A DNA stretch of 64,000 nt, taken from Paramecium tetraurelia (taxonomy: Eukaryota; Ciliophora; Oligohymenophorea; Peniculida; Parameciidae). The stretch is taken from the NCBI RefSeq assembly GCF_000165425.1, contig NW_001799222.1:310001-374000 (forward strand), written 5' to 3'. Within the stretch, counting starts at the first letter, position 1. Every line of letters starts with the position of its first letter. The notes beneath the pieces were generated by a model that worked only from the letters and a program-made list of their open reading frames with translations, was not told the DNA's origin and did not search any database. This document shows positions 29,015-41,190 of the stretch, piece by piece. The translations under genes and the position numbers were made by a program.

Positions 29015-32000
29015 ATGATGTTTGCGTTGTCAAAGTACAATGAGACTTTGAATTTGCAAAGCATAGTCTAAAATCAAAAAAATAACCTATTTTCTTCAGA
29101 ATAGGTCTTTGAACATATTATAAGTTAATTCCTTACAAAATTGAAAAAGTCAAATGATAGAATATTGGCTATCGAGTATCTCATTTCAAATTTTCCAAAC
29201 AATAATTACTTTATCAATTACAAAGAACAATTAGATGGAAAACTGATTGGTAAAAAATGGTAGAAATTCAATGATCATGGATTATAGAAAAACTTTGAAT
29301 ATTTTGTTAAAAGAAAAAAATTGCATGATGTACATTAAAGTTTTGATTGGAAAAGGCTAAATTAGCTTCTAGAAGATAAAGAATTTGTATTAGCTTGTGG
29401 ATTCCCCACTTCTTTAGATAAAAGAAAACATATTTTCGAGAAGCTACAACATCATGGTTTCAGAATAATAGATTTAATGAGGCAATGTAAATAGAAAACA
29501 TTTTAATTAAATTCTATTATATTAAAAAATTTGATATTCTTTTTCTTTATACCTTAAGAATTGGAAATAAGTCATTTGGAATAATAAGAATTATTTTAAA
29601 TATTAGGAGAAATTTTAAGCTAATTTTGGATTTAATTTGAATATCATTATTAATAACTACAAAGTTTAACTTAAAACTTAGACAATGACTCTAGTGCAAG
29701 TCAGTTAAAAAATCTAAAAGACTTGTTAGATTTTATAAAGCAAGGTTCAAATGTATAATATAATTCAATATAATAATTAGTTAAGATTATATTACAGAAA
29801 AATCATATACATTCCTTAAATTTAACTAATATTGAGATTTTGATTGACAAATTATTACCAATTGATTTTGATCTTTAACATATTTTCTATATGATGTGCT
29901 TCTATTGTTTCCAAAAATTTGCTCAATATTATTCAACATAGTTGGATTTGCAAAATCCAAATGTAAAATTTATTAACATTAAATAATACCTCTAAAGAAT
30001 AATGAGCCCAAATGATCAACTTAATTAAAACTTAATGCTTTAGTTATAAGAATATAAAGATAGGCAAATTTAACTGATCACCTAATAGAAGATATGTCTA
30101 AATTAGTCTATTAAAGATTTGTTACAATAGATTACTAAAAAAAACTGGTATGAACTGATTAAAAAATTGCATGTCATAAACTTGAATTCATATACATAAT
30201 AAAATGCAAAATTTTTTAATTTGCTGACAAATATAAGTTCTGAAAAGATATACGAAGTAGCAAAACTATTAGAAACGCTTATTATGGAGGATAGTTTAAT
30301 TAAAGTTGTTTTGATATTAGAATAATAAAAATAAAATTTTTATCCTCAAGAATTAGAAAGTATTCTTAGAATTGTTTTAGAAAATTCATATCAAAGCATA
30401 ATTAATTTTTAACTACTTTATTCTGTTTTATCTTAAGATAGGAGTCAAACTGAGAAAGAAAATATTCTAAAAGTGGCTGAATACGATGAAAATTTACCAC
30501 TTGAATAAAAAATTTAAATGCTTTCCAATTTTTCTTATGATCAGTTGAAATTGGTTTTTAATTAAGATGTGCTCATCAATACTTTAATAGAATCATATTT
30601 ATAAAATTTAACTTAAAATCATTTCTCACTCCTTTGAAGTTTTAAAAAGATTGTTTTAAATAAACTAACAGTTAGAATAGGAGAATTAATACACCAATTT
30701 TTTCTCTCCTCTTTTTTAATACTTGTAAATTGATTAAATACATCTATTAATATATCAAAGAAATTTAGATCAGATTTCTTTAGATGATTATATTACAACT
30801 ATAACAATATTATATAAGGTTTTCAGGTAATCGTAAGGATAAAATCAACAGAAAAATTTTAAGAAAGCCATAGAAAGTCTTTCAATATTTCCATCAATCT
30901 ATTGTTTCAATCATTTTCTTGAATTATTTTTAAGTGAAAGTAGTTTGGAATAAATAATAAATATTTTTAAATTAGTTTACCTTTGGTAAAATAAATTAAT
31001 ATAAAAATTACAGATTGATGCTGAATTGTTTTGCAAATAAAATCCCAATATGTATAGTGAAAAATTCTCAAAAATTAACTATTTTGGCATAGATTAATTA
31101 GAAGTTACAAAGCTACAATAAAAAATTATGAGTGATATTTATCCAAGATCTCTAAACATATCTTTAGAAGATTTTAATATTTCATTGACTTTGTTAAATA
31201 AGCAATAATAGGAAGAATTGGTGAAGAATTGGATTCAAAAGGTTAAAGACCCTGAAGCTTTTAAATAATTAATACCATTCTTCTTTAATATTATAAAAAG
31301 AGGAGAACCATCATCTGAATTCTTAACTATTATTAATGAGTAAATAATAAAGGAAGAGGAATTAAGAACCAAATATGGTTGTTTTAATTAAAAGTCCATA
31401 TTTTAAATATTTTATAATAATGCTGATGAGGAATTGAAAGTGATGCTACTAAAACTTATTAGTAAACAATATCCGATTCCATTACTATACAGAACTTCTT
31501 ACGATACAAAAGATGGAGAATATGACAAACTAACATTTAATTTTAATACATTCTATGTATTTGAGGAAAACTATTCTATTATTAATTTAAGTTTGGCCAA
31601 CTAACATAAAAGTATAGGAAAAACAGAATTAATTAATAAAATATTTTATAAACAATATAAATTTGAAATATCAGACAACAATTATTTGAATAAGCAAACA
31701 ATAGATATTATGTATGATTTTGAATTTAATGGATCAAGAAATTTATCAGTTGCAGACGCACATGGTTTTATCCCTTATGAAATTTTAGATGATATCCTAC
31801 CTCTATTTAGGATGTGGATTATTTAATTAGATACTGAGAGAGAAATTAAAGAAACAATATAAAATTTATAAAAGTTGAAATCTTTTAAAAATAAATAAAA
31901 TGTTATTTGTTTTTTAATTCGAAATTCAATAAGGGATTTAGATGAGAAAGAAACTGCAGAATTATAATATCTTAATATTTAATTTAAGCAAATAATTGAT

Positions 32001-33687
32001 TTATCAGATAATGATCTAAATAATTAAATGAAATAAGCTGAAATTGCATAAGCATCATAATTTTTATTTGATTTAATCAATAAAAATAAATCCTTCACAT
32101 TGAAATAAGAACAATACATGAACTAAATATTTAACATGGTAAGTTGTGTTTAAGATCAAAAAATTCAAATTCAATAAGCTCAAGATCTATTTTAAGATAT
32201 TGGAAAAGAATTGCAAATCTAAATGGAGCATGTGGATGGCTTCTATAATTAGAATGCTTTTCCATTAAGAAGTATTGAATGGTAAATCAAAAAAGAGAAA
32301 GATGAATACTAGAAAGTTTAAAAGAGTCATTAACACAAATAAATTGAAGAAAAACTCGATTAAATAAGTTTAAAAATAAAACAATTGTAAAGTTCAATTA
32401 GTTTATAGAAACCTACATAAATTTTAATTTATTTTTGTAATATTTTTAAAAGACCAAACTACTATATATTATATCTACATTTTGTTGATACAATTTAGAA
32501 AATTTAATGAAAAAAGTACCTAAGAACTATATAGAGAAAATTAGAATCTAAAGGAAGAATTCTTAAAATTAAGAAGAGAATAGAGGAATTTATAATTTCA
32601 AACAAAGAATGGCAATAATAATTATTCATATGAATAAATAAATTAAAAGCAAAAATAAATAGATGAATAAATTGCTTAATTTAAATAGAATTGTGATATC
32701 ATATCAAAAAGAAAAGTTGGAATAGAATTATTTTGGAGAGAAGTCATATCCTAAAGAGAATAATGTTAACAATCGCATATTGATTTTGATCCTTCTAAAG
32801 TTGTTAAGGAAATGATCTCTAAAGCAGAACCTTTCGAATTCTTAAATGGTGATTCCTTAAAAATCGATTTACCATTTCTAAGAAAACTAATATCAAATTT
32901 TAAGGAGCAAGGATAAGAACGAATTTTAATCTTAAGTGTTTTAGGTCCACAAAGTGTTGGCAAATCAACATTATTAAACAAAATGTTTGGATGCCATTTT
33001 TGGACAAGTCTAAACGGATGCACTAAAGGAATATAATTTTAACTATTGAAAGTACATAACAAAGCATAATTTAATAATTTATTTGACTACATTATTATAT
33101 TGGATACTGAAGGTCTTTAGAGCCCAAACTAAGAGGATTCGGAATTTGATATAAAAATAGCACTTTTTGTATCATCAATAAGCGATATTATTCTTGTAAA
33201 CGTTAAAGGAGATATAACAATAGGATTTAGATAATTAGTTGAAATGTTCATATATAATCTAGGATAAATGAAAAGTTTTACAAGTAAAAAATCAATTACT
33301 TGGTGTTTTAATTAAAATAATCATGTCAATGATCGCGATCCTTTTTTAGCCTAGTTATAGTCAATAGCTACAAATTTAAATAACGAATTAAGCAATTAAA
33401 TTTAGGAGAATGAATAAATAGATTATAATGAAATTCTTGGAATTACTGAAGACAATGTTAAGATATTAGGGTTTGCATCAAATGAAAAGTTATGGAAAAA
33501 AAATGATAGTGAAGGGGTGTATGCAGATTGGCGCCAGTTAATTCTAAATGGCACGTTCTCTTCAGAAGCTTATGAATAAGGAATTCGAATAATTCAAGCA
33601 TATGTAAATTAGATTGGAATAAATTAATTGAAAAATCTAAATTAATTCATATAAGATTGTGAAACAAGTTGTTCAATTTTAACTTGA
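29015..33687 (+). CDS. Very large GTPase related to the VLIG/URGCP (GBP-like) group
   Basis: 1,542 residues with two 22-nt introns (30569-30590, 32387-32408). The first 800 residues are helical and Gln/Leu/Lys-rich without a known domain. Around residues 840-960 is a degenerate G domain: NLSLANQHKSIGKTELINKI (a P-loop lacking its first Gly) and a DAHG switch II. A coiled-coil follows. Near residues 1310-1400 is a canonical G domain: SVLGPQSVGKSTLLNKMFGC (Walker A GPQSVGKST), GCTKGI (switch I Thr), IIILDTEGLQ (switch II DTEG) and a possible NDRDPF base-recognition segment. This is the arrangement of interferon-inducible very large GTPases and URGCP. The coding potential after the stop suggests a C-terminal extension or erosion. 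Biological role unknown in ciliates. Confidence 0.75.
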
Positions 33688-34285
33688 TTATTATTTTTTA
33701 GAATTTAAATGTAATTGCTATATATCATCTCAATATTGTTATGCCAATTTAATCTATTATTTTTTTACTCAAGCTTTAAATTGAGAATCAAGGATAAATA
33801 TTTGATATTCTAATTCAAAGTATTTAATTTGCATAGTTCTAACAGAAAACTCACTTAATATGAATTATAACTTTGGCATATTTCTGAAAAATTTTTGAAC
33901 GAGAAAATTAATAAAGTAGACATTCAATCTATATTTAACAATAAATTGTAATAAGATTTTTAAATTACATATTGAGAAGTGGATACAATCACAAAATATT
34001 TAAATAATAATTTCATTTTCCTCTATACTAAATGGATTATATATCATAGTTTTAAAACATTGATAAAGCTCAGTAATAATTATTTAAGATAGTTTTAAGT
34101 TGAGAATAGGATAGATTTTCTTCCAAATCTAATATATCATTTTTTAATTAAAATTCAATCATATATTTTCTTAATTTAAAATTCCCTCTATTAATTATAA
34201 ACTTAAGCTTATCAAATGTCTTAAAATGAATCACTTTTGTTTGTATTAAGTAAAAATAATTAATAATTTATATATAAAAACGGAA
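33688..34285 (+). other. Possible eroded C-terminal extension of the GTPase
   Basis: Downstream of the TGA at 33685-33687 the plus strand still shows protein-like sequence: KLTQYELQLWHISEKFLNEK (about 33850), KYLNNNFIFLYTKWIIYHSF (about 33990), then Gln-rich sequence to about 34200, broken by TGA codons near 33970. Members of this GTPase group usually carry a long helical C-terminus after the G domain, so this may be extra exons or decayed coding DNA. Confidence 0.35.
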
Positions 34286-34617
34286 ATGAGATTATTATTA
34301 GTTCTTCTATTGATTGGAATAATATCAGCAATAATGGCTCCTCCTATCACAAACAATGATAAGAAATGGGTTAGATCAACAGCTGAGAATGATTCATGTC
34401 ATAAAGATTGCAAAAATTCAGATGGTCATGTTTGTGCAGGATTACATAAATAATAATGTTGTTAGAAGCATTGGTGTATTAAAGATGAAAAATTGCATGA
34501 TGTATGGAATTGCAGAAGTGGATTGTAAAAATTAATATTCAAATTAGTGAAATTCATGTTGATTCATGTAATTCATTCCCAAAAAGAGATGCTGGATTCT
34601 TATAAGAAGACGATTGA
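34286..34617 (+). CDS. Small secreted cysteine-rich protein
   Basis: 102 residues with one intron (34525-34547). A clear signal peptide opens it (MRLLLVLLLIGIISAIMAPP). The mature part has nine cysteines: CHKDCKNSDGHVC, QQCCQKHWC, WNC, and a C-terminal C, consistent with disulfide bonding. No enzyme motif. It could be a cell-surface or trichocyst/secretory-pathway protein; function unknown. Confidence 0.7.
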
Positions 34618-34734
34618 GACCAAATATAAATTTATTAATTATTATCATTCTTTCCTTTTTCACAAATTTTAATATCATTCTATTTATTTTTATATAATAT
34701 TTTCTTTAAAATCTTTTTAGCAATTGACTTAATA

Positions 34735-35388
34735 TCATTTCGATTTTGTATTCAAAAACTCCACTTTAACAGTGAAGCCATTAGGAGGACATAGAATATT
34801 CTATAATTAATATTAATATATCAATTGATGATTTAATTTATTTAATAATATTAACTACTTGGATATATATCTGAGAGTTATTGAAAAGATCATCTTAAAG
34901 TTGATAATCTCTACTTTTCTATTCTTTAAGTAATAATATGGTCCTTCTATGTTTGCAAATAATATACCGGAATATTGAAAAATATCCTTCAAACTGAATT
35001 CCTAAAATCCTCTATCAATTTAAGCTTAGAACTAATCCTAAATCTTTATTATATAACATTTTAGTGCTACTCTACATTTTAATTCCTTAATGTCCATCTA
35101 GAGAGTTACTTCTACAAAAAAAAAAGCAAAACTTGTTTCTTAGGATCCACATTCTATTGTGACCTTGGATTCTTGATTTAAATTTTCCCTTGTCCTAGAA
35201 TGTGTAATTCAAAAGTCTTCTTCTCTACTGTAAATTTGAATAAACTCATATGGTTTGAAAACTCTAAAGCGCTTATAAATAAATATAAATTTGTTTTAAT
35301 AAGGAGCTTTTGATTCACCCAAAAGTAGAATCAAAGAAACACATAAATATTTTCCTTTATTAAAATTAAAGATTATCTTTGAAGCCAT
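34735..35388 (-). pseudogene. Hypothetical C2-like protein with one in-frame TGA
   Basis: The frame starts MASKIIFNFNKGKYLCVSLI and continues to a TGA at 34735-34737 (217 codons), interrupted only by a TGA at codon 60 (35209-35211). Sequence after it (ESKVTIECGSQETSFAFFFV, EVTLQMDIKELKCRVALKCY, YSGILFANIEGPYYYLKNRK) has the alternating hydrophobic pattern of a beta-sandwich such as C2. I found no intron with a length divisible by three that would remove the TGA; a pair of introns (34 and 32 nt) could do so but would discard the best part. Either a young pseudogene or a mis-modelled gene. Confidence 0.45.
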
Positions 35389-35854
35389 TCTACCAAACTT
35401 AACCTATCTCTAATATTGATTTATATCTAGTTTTTTCTAATAGATTTTCCCCAAAAAAATACAATAACATAAATTCAGATTTTAACTAAGAATGATAAAG
35501 AGAATTTTATTTATTCAAATGTTAGAAACCAAATTTCGTATTATTTAATTGAAATGATTAAAAATAATAAATAAATTAATTTTTCTTTTTGGATAATTCA
35601 TCTAAAATTTCCTACACTTTTGAGCAGCTGACTATAAATATATACTCAGTTAAAAACTTAACTTGGAAAAAAAAAGTTCTCCAATACTAAATGTGCTTAT
35701 GATAATAGGACTTTAAAATGGTTGAGTAATTTTCAATTTTTATAATTGTATAATGATAGCTGATATTCTAATTTAGATTATATAATTTTTGAATAACTAT
35801 AACCTTTAAATTCATTGTTAATTAAAATATTTATAACATAATCGTCAATTGAAA
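35389..35854. other. Divergent intergenic region
   Basis: 465 bp between the minus-strand C2-like gene and the plus-strand MORN gene. It should hold both promoters. A minus-strand frame of about 100 codons without TGA (about 35340-35640, including VQEILDELSKKKNQF) is present but I cannot attach it to a gene. Confidence 0.4.
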
Positions 35855-36906
35855 ATGGGTACTTGCGGTGGAATATGTGGACAGAGCAATCCTGAGAATA
35901 CGATTGTAAAAATTTAATAAACCAATATGGGGGATGTAGATAATTAAATTGAGATGGGATTATAAATGGCAGATGAAGGTGTTTTAATAACAAATTAATA
36001 AAGAGTTCAGGAAGTGTAGAATTAAACAAATTTAAATCATGAAAATCAATTAGACGAGACTTAAAAGAGACATTCTTTCAATTTTGATGAAATTAAAACT
36101 TAAATATTATAGATGTCAGTTCTCGACAAATTTGAACCTGTTACTTTAGAATCTGGGGCCATTTTTATCGGATAATGGTAGAATGAACAGAGGCATGGTT
36201 GGGGGAAATAGCTATGGCCAGATCAATCAGTGTATGAGGGAGAATGGGTTAATGACAAGGCTTGCGGAAAAGGGAAACTGATTCATGCTGATGGAGATGT
36301 GTATGAAGGGGAATGGGTTAATGACAAAGCTAATGGATTAGGCAGATATTGTCATTTGAATGGAGCAATATATGAAGGAGAGTGGAAGGATGATAAATAA
36401 CACGGTTATGGAGAGGAGCAATGGCCAGATGGTTCAAAATATAAAGGATAATATGAAGATGGTAAGAAACATGGTAAAGGGAAATTATAATTTGCCGATG
36501 GATCATTTTACAATGGAGAATTCAATCAGAATGAAATACATGGGAAAGGTAGTTTATTATAGGTTATATAAGGTCGATATGTTTGGGCAGATAAAAGGGA
36601 GTATGAAGGAGAATGGAATAACAATAAAATGCACGGGATTGGAATAACGAAATGGCCAGATGGGAAAATATATGATGGGGAGTAAATAATTGGATATAAT
36701 TTGTTACTAGATATAAGAATGACAAGAAAGAAGGTTAAGGCTCCTTCTTTTGGCCAGATGGGAGAAAGTACATAGGGTAATGGTTGGATGGCAAACAACA
36801 TGGGAGAGGAACCTTTACAAAAGTAGATGGAGAAAGTCGTCAAGGAGAATGGGTGGATGGAAAAAGAATCAGATGGTTAGAGGTTGAGGAACAATAATCA
36901 GATTGA
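35855..36906 (+). CDS. MORN-repeat protein with a putative N-terminal lipid anchor
   Basis: 332 residues with two introns (36549-36572, 36682-36710). After about 100 Gln-rich residues there are eight or nine MORN repeats of the type [66 protein letters not shown] and [20 protein letters not shown] repeats bind phospholipids or act as scaffolds at membranes and basal bodies. The N-terminus MGTCGGICG has Gly2 and nearby Cys residues, so dual myristoylation and palmitoylation is likely. The combination suggests a membrane-attached cortical scaffold. Confidence 0.9.
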
Positions 36907-36979
36907 AATATTTTCTCAAATATATTATAAGGTTATTTCGTTAGACTAATATTTATACTAGAATTATATTAAGAATAAT

Positions 36980-37809
36980 ATGTCCTAAGGAAATTAAGAT
37001 CCACAACTTTAAGCCGAACAAATTGATATCATTCGAAAGAAACCGAGTCTTAAGTTTCAGCCTGTGGAGAATTATCCAAAAGACTAGTATTTCTTATTTT
37101 ATTTTCTAAACTCTAATTAGAATTGAAATCTAGAGTGTTAAAAACAATAAGTTAGAACCTATTTTTTTCCAAGACCCTAGAGTGGAAGATAAACATTGCC
37201 TATTAGAAATTATAGTGGTTAAATAGATAGAATCCAAACAATTGGCCAAATCGTAAACTCGATATTTATTTGATATTATTTAGAATTCATTCGTCTCATT
37301 AACTGGGAGGAGTGTTTTTATTTATAGTAACTGCAATCAAACTACTCGGCTTAAATAAATTTACTACTATCTCATTTACAATAGCCATTTTGATCATAAT
37401 ATCGTAACAAATAAATATTTTACAATGAGTTCTCTACTTTGGATTTTAAGTGTCGCCATTGGGACGATTGGAATCAGAAGACAAAAATATAATCCTCTTA
37501 TATTCTATTTTCTGGGAATATTTGTGTCATTTACTATTGAGTTTTCGAGTACTATTGTTATTTTGGCAACAAATCACATTGCTGATCATTAATTAGGGAT
37601 TTATAACAAAAATGGACTAGTCAGGTTATAATGATAATCGTATATCTCATAGGATAATTATTTTTATGACACTTGAGTTTATGGTACTTCTCTTTTAGAT
37701 CATGATGCTTAGGTCAGTAAGATAAATAAGACAATTATTTATTGACATCGAGAGATTGTAAATAGAGAATCAAAGTAATAATTAAATCGAAATTGAAAAA
37801 ATGTTATGA
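36980..37809 (+). CDS. Multi-pass membrane protein of unknown function
   Basis: 255 residues with two introns (37087-37120, 37625-37652). The first 130 residues are polar (MSQGNQDPQLQAEQIDIIRK, EPIFFQDPRVEDKHCLLE). Three hydrophobic helices follow: SLLWILSVAIGTIGI, LIFYFLGIFVSFTIEF, and IIIFMTLEFMVLLFQIMMLR. The end is a charged helical tail (RQLFIDIERLQIENQSNNQI). No known family seen. It starts 73 bp after the MORN gene. Confidence 0.6.
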
Positions 37810-37903
37810 TATTTAATCCATTCTTTATTTTCAATCCAATTTAATCAATAATCATTTATTTTCCTGATTCATCTTTTTTAATATTAATTTATAGTTTTAA
37901 TTT

Positions 37904-39393
37904 ATGGGTAAAAAAATTAAAAAGGGAAAGGAAGGACCAGTCAAAGAATATGTATCCAGAACCAAAGCTCTCAAAAAACTATAAGTCAATCTAAAGGATT
38001 TCAGAAGACTTTGCATCTTAAAAGGAATTTACCCAAGAGAACCACCTCAAAAATTGAGAAAATAACATAAAACCTATTACCATAATAAGGATATTGCTTT
38101 CCTTAAAAATGAGTCCATACTCGATACATTCAGACAAAGACAGGCTCATTTAAAAAAAATAAGAAAAGCATTAACAAGAGGTGATAAACTGAAGGCTGGT
38201 AGATTACGAAGAAATTAACCAAAAGATAAATTAGATCATTTGGTCAAAGAAAGGTATCCAACCTTTATTGATGCTTTAAATGATCTTGATGATCCATTAT
38301 GCTTAGTAAGTCTGTTTGCTTCATTCCCTACTCACAAAGAACTCCACATTCCTAACACATTAATAAGAAGCTGCTAAAAATTGATCAATCAATTTTTCTT
38401 ATATGTGTCAGCTCATAACTGTTTGAGAAAAGTATGATTCCCTACTATATCACTTAGGTTTTCCTCTCTATCAAGGGTATCTATTACCAAGCTGTAGTCT
38501 AAGGAGCCACAATAACTTGGATAATGCCATACCCCATTCAAGCCTCTTTGCCATTGGATGTTGATTATAAAATAATGATGACCTTCCTTGAATTCTATTA
38601 AGTTTTGATGAAATTCGTCAACTTTAAGCTTCTTGGTTAAGAAATCGAAATTACTGATTTTAGCGAAGAAGTTATGAAATTGAAATCACTTGCATAAAAC
38701 AATTAGTATTGTTATTAATTAATATTAGAATTGAGATCGATGAAGCATTTAAAGAGGATCCAACAATACAATAAATGGATTAATAATAATAGGAAACAAA
38801 AAAATATTCGGAATTATTCAAAGGATTAACATTTTTCCTGTTTCCAGAAGTACCCAAATCCTCTTTGGAATTTGTAATATTGAGTTTTGGAGGAGAAGTT
38901 ATGTGGGAGAATGACAACAAAAATTCATAATTGACTGATCCAAAGATTACACATGTGATAACTGAAAGAACAGTTTAAAAGAACAAAAAGAGAGAATACA
39001 TATAACCATAATGGGTTTACGATTCCATTAACTAATTAAAACTATTGAGTGTAGCTGATTATGCTCCAGAGTCAGTAAGATTTATAAATATTATTTTAGA
39101 CTCTCCCTCCTCATTTAAGTCCATTTGAATAATTGAATCTAGAGGAAGTACAATCTGAAAGCGATGAAGAAGATGGACAATAGAAGGAACATAAACCATA
39201 CTAGAATAATAAAAAACAAAAGGAGAAATAGGCTAAACAATAAGAAAAAGAGACCAAGAAGTTAGCTGAAACAATGTTGAGCAGAAAAAATAAGAGATTA
39301 TACGATATGATTAAGAGAAAGGAGGACGAAGAATAATAAAAGAAAAACAAATTGTAAGAAAAGAAGAAAATGATACAAAGTAAGTAATAATGA
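37904..39393 (+). CDS. PES1: Pescadillo homolog, ribosome biogenesis (PES1/Nop7)
   Basis: 471 residues with three introns (38432-38457, 38706-38728, 39075-39099). The Pescadillo N-terminal domain is clear: [56 protein letters not shown]-like [63 protein letters not shown] domain follows ([20 protein letters not shown] to QPQWVYDSIN), then a short [11 protein letters not shown] and a highly charged, basic coiled tail. Pescadillo works with BOP1 and WDR12 in 27S pre-rRNA processing and 60S assembly in the nucleolus. Length is slightly shorter than the human protein (588), mainly in the acidic region. Confidence 0.95.
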
Positions 39394-39458
39394 ATTATAA
39401 ATATTTAATGTTTATAAAATTACAAATTAAAATAAATTGTTTTTGTATAATTAATAAA

Positions 39459-40606
39459 ATGGACCAGGAACTATTGTTTTGGGAAAGGTTTCTACATAAT
39501 TAAAATGAGGTAAGTTGGGATGAATTTAGTGCTTCTTTTACATAATTTGTCAAAATATTAGAAGAAATAGAATTGGACAATGATTAGTTACTTTTCATTA
39601 AATGTAAAATAGATCCAGATTATAGAAATATAATAAAGAGAGCAGATTATGTAATATTCGTTGAAACAGTATTACAATAATATATACCTCTTAGTATTGG
39701 AAATCTAAGAAAGAGAGATTAAACTTATTTCAAAACTTGTTTACTTTATAAACATTTTCTATACCAAAATAAACATTAAAGCATATTAATCTAAAGGTTA
39801 TATATATAGCAGATGGCTGTCCTACTTAATTTAAGGATATTCAAATAACAAGAACAACTTAGAATAAAATACCTTTGAAATAGGAAGAACTCTTCACTCT
39901 CGGTTATACAAAAGAATGCGATCTCTAAATCATTAATGATAGACAAGTGAATCCTATACATTTGAAGATAATTTGGACTCCATACAATGTGTTTTTAATT
40001 AGAGACACATCAAGATCATTTCGAACTTGCTAGCGTATACATTAACAACTTATACTTGATGCCCTAATGGTTATTAGGCTTAACCAAAATACTTTTTTTA
40101 AAATCAAATTCATCTAACCTATGCCTAAAATTACTACGCAAATCTCAACATATGAAGATAATAGGAACCCTTCCATTATAGATTTAGTTAAATCTCTTGA
40201 GTTATTTAAATCTGTCAAAGATTACAGAGAGAAATTCAGGTTACCCAATTATAATGAAGATACTCCTATATTGGTCGTTGAATTTATAGAAGGAGTCCTT
40301 AAAGGGAAGGAATTCCTATTAAAATCAGAGTAGGAATATATGTTAGGATCAGGTAAAAATTGCTCAATAGTTATTCCTGATTCTAGTTTGTAAAGGGAAC
40401 ATTGCAAGATATTATTTAAAAATAGCTAGTGGTTGATTCAACCAAATGAATCCTAATATTTAGATCCAACACAATATGGTACTTTTGCCTTACTTGCTAA
40501 TCAATACCAATATGATTAGTACATGCCAAGCAAATGCCATGTGTTACATGATGGAATGAGAATAGTAGTGGGACCTATTCTATTTTAAGTTCAATATTTC
40601 AGTTGA
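39459..40606 (+). CDS. Protein with two FHA domains
   Basis: 373 residues with one intron (39669-39694). The second FHA domain is clear at about residues 265-370: EFIEGVLKGKEFLLKSEQEY, MLGSGKNCSIVIPDSSLQRE (conserved G, R-less S/N and the SxxH-like SLQREHC), QYGTFALL, then DGMRIVVGPILFQV. An earlier copy around 140-240 (FTLGYTKECDLQIINDRQVN, PIHLKIIW) is more diverged. FHA domains bind phosphothreonine. The N-terminal 100 residues have no known domain. Kinase partner unknown. Confidence 0.75.
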
Positions 40607-40908
40607 TTATTATTTTATTTTTGGATATATATGTAAAAATAAACGCTGCTAAATTCAATAATAATCTTTTTTCGTTAAATAAGACTTTAGGGCTTATTTA
40701 GAGTTTAAACTTGATGATAATAGGGTTTTTATGTATAATTGAAGAACGATTTCAAGAAATCCATTCAAATATGAAGGTGATATTATTATTTTTTTGGGAT
40801 AGAAAGTGATATAATGAATGAATGGTCTAAGTTTTAAGAGAAATAAATGAATATATTTATTAGTTATATTGTTTCAATATTTGCACAAAAAAAAAATTGT
40901 TTATTAAT
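40607..40908. other. Convergent intergenic region, no gene seen
   Basis: 302 bp between the ends of the FHA gene and the minus-strand small membrane gene. AT-rich, with an A-run at about 40886-40896. No recognisable feature. Confidence 0.5.
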
Positions 40909-41178
40909 TCAAAACATTTCGTATTTCCATTATTGATAAACTTTATATTGCGGATATGGTTTGGTTTTGCAGCAGCCATGCAATAGAATAAGAAGAAATA
41001 GCACAAAATAGATCTAAATTTATATAGTTAATGTTACTATGGATGAAGTATATAAAGCATTTTGTGTGGTTTGTCTATCAAGCATCTTGAACTTCAAAAA
41101 GGGCATTTGAATTTGAACCAAATATCCAAGAAAACCCAAAAAAACAGTTCCAAAGAGAGCGATGGAAGCACAAAACAT
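40909..41178 (-). CDS. Small two-helix membrane protein, possibly ribonuclease kappa-like
   Basis: 81 residues with one intron (41014-41037). Two hydrophobic helices: ASIALFGTVFLGFLGYLV near the N-terminus and IIYFVLFLLILLHGC in the second half, joined by a short polar loop (FKMLDRQTTQNALYTSS). Size and the G-x-x-F-L-G...YF...C layout recall RNase kappa (RNASEK), a V-ATPase-associated protein, but similarity is weak. The start codon lies only 12 bp from the divergent TRAPPC8 start. Confidence 0.6.
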
Positions 41179-41190
41179 AATTAATTAAAA

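Noticed and set aside
30560-30640. Premature TGA in the large GTPase
   Set aside because: A 22-nt intron at 30569-30590 shifts the frame before the TGA and the protein continues without interruption.
36360-36843. Overlapping frames on both strands in the MORN gene
   Set aside because: Both are shadows of MORN repeats read in the wrong frame or strand; the correct frame gives repeated YEGEW...HGKG units.
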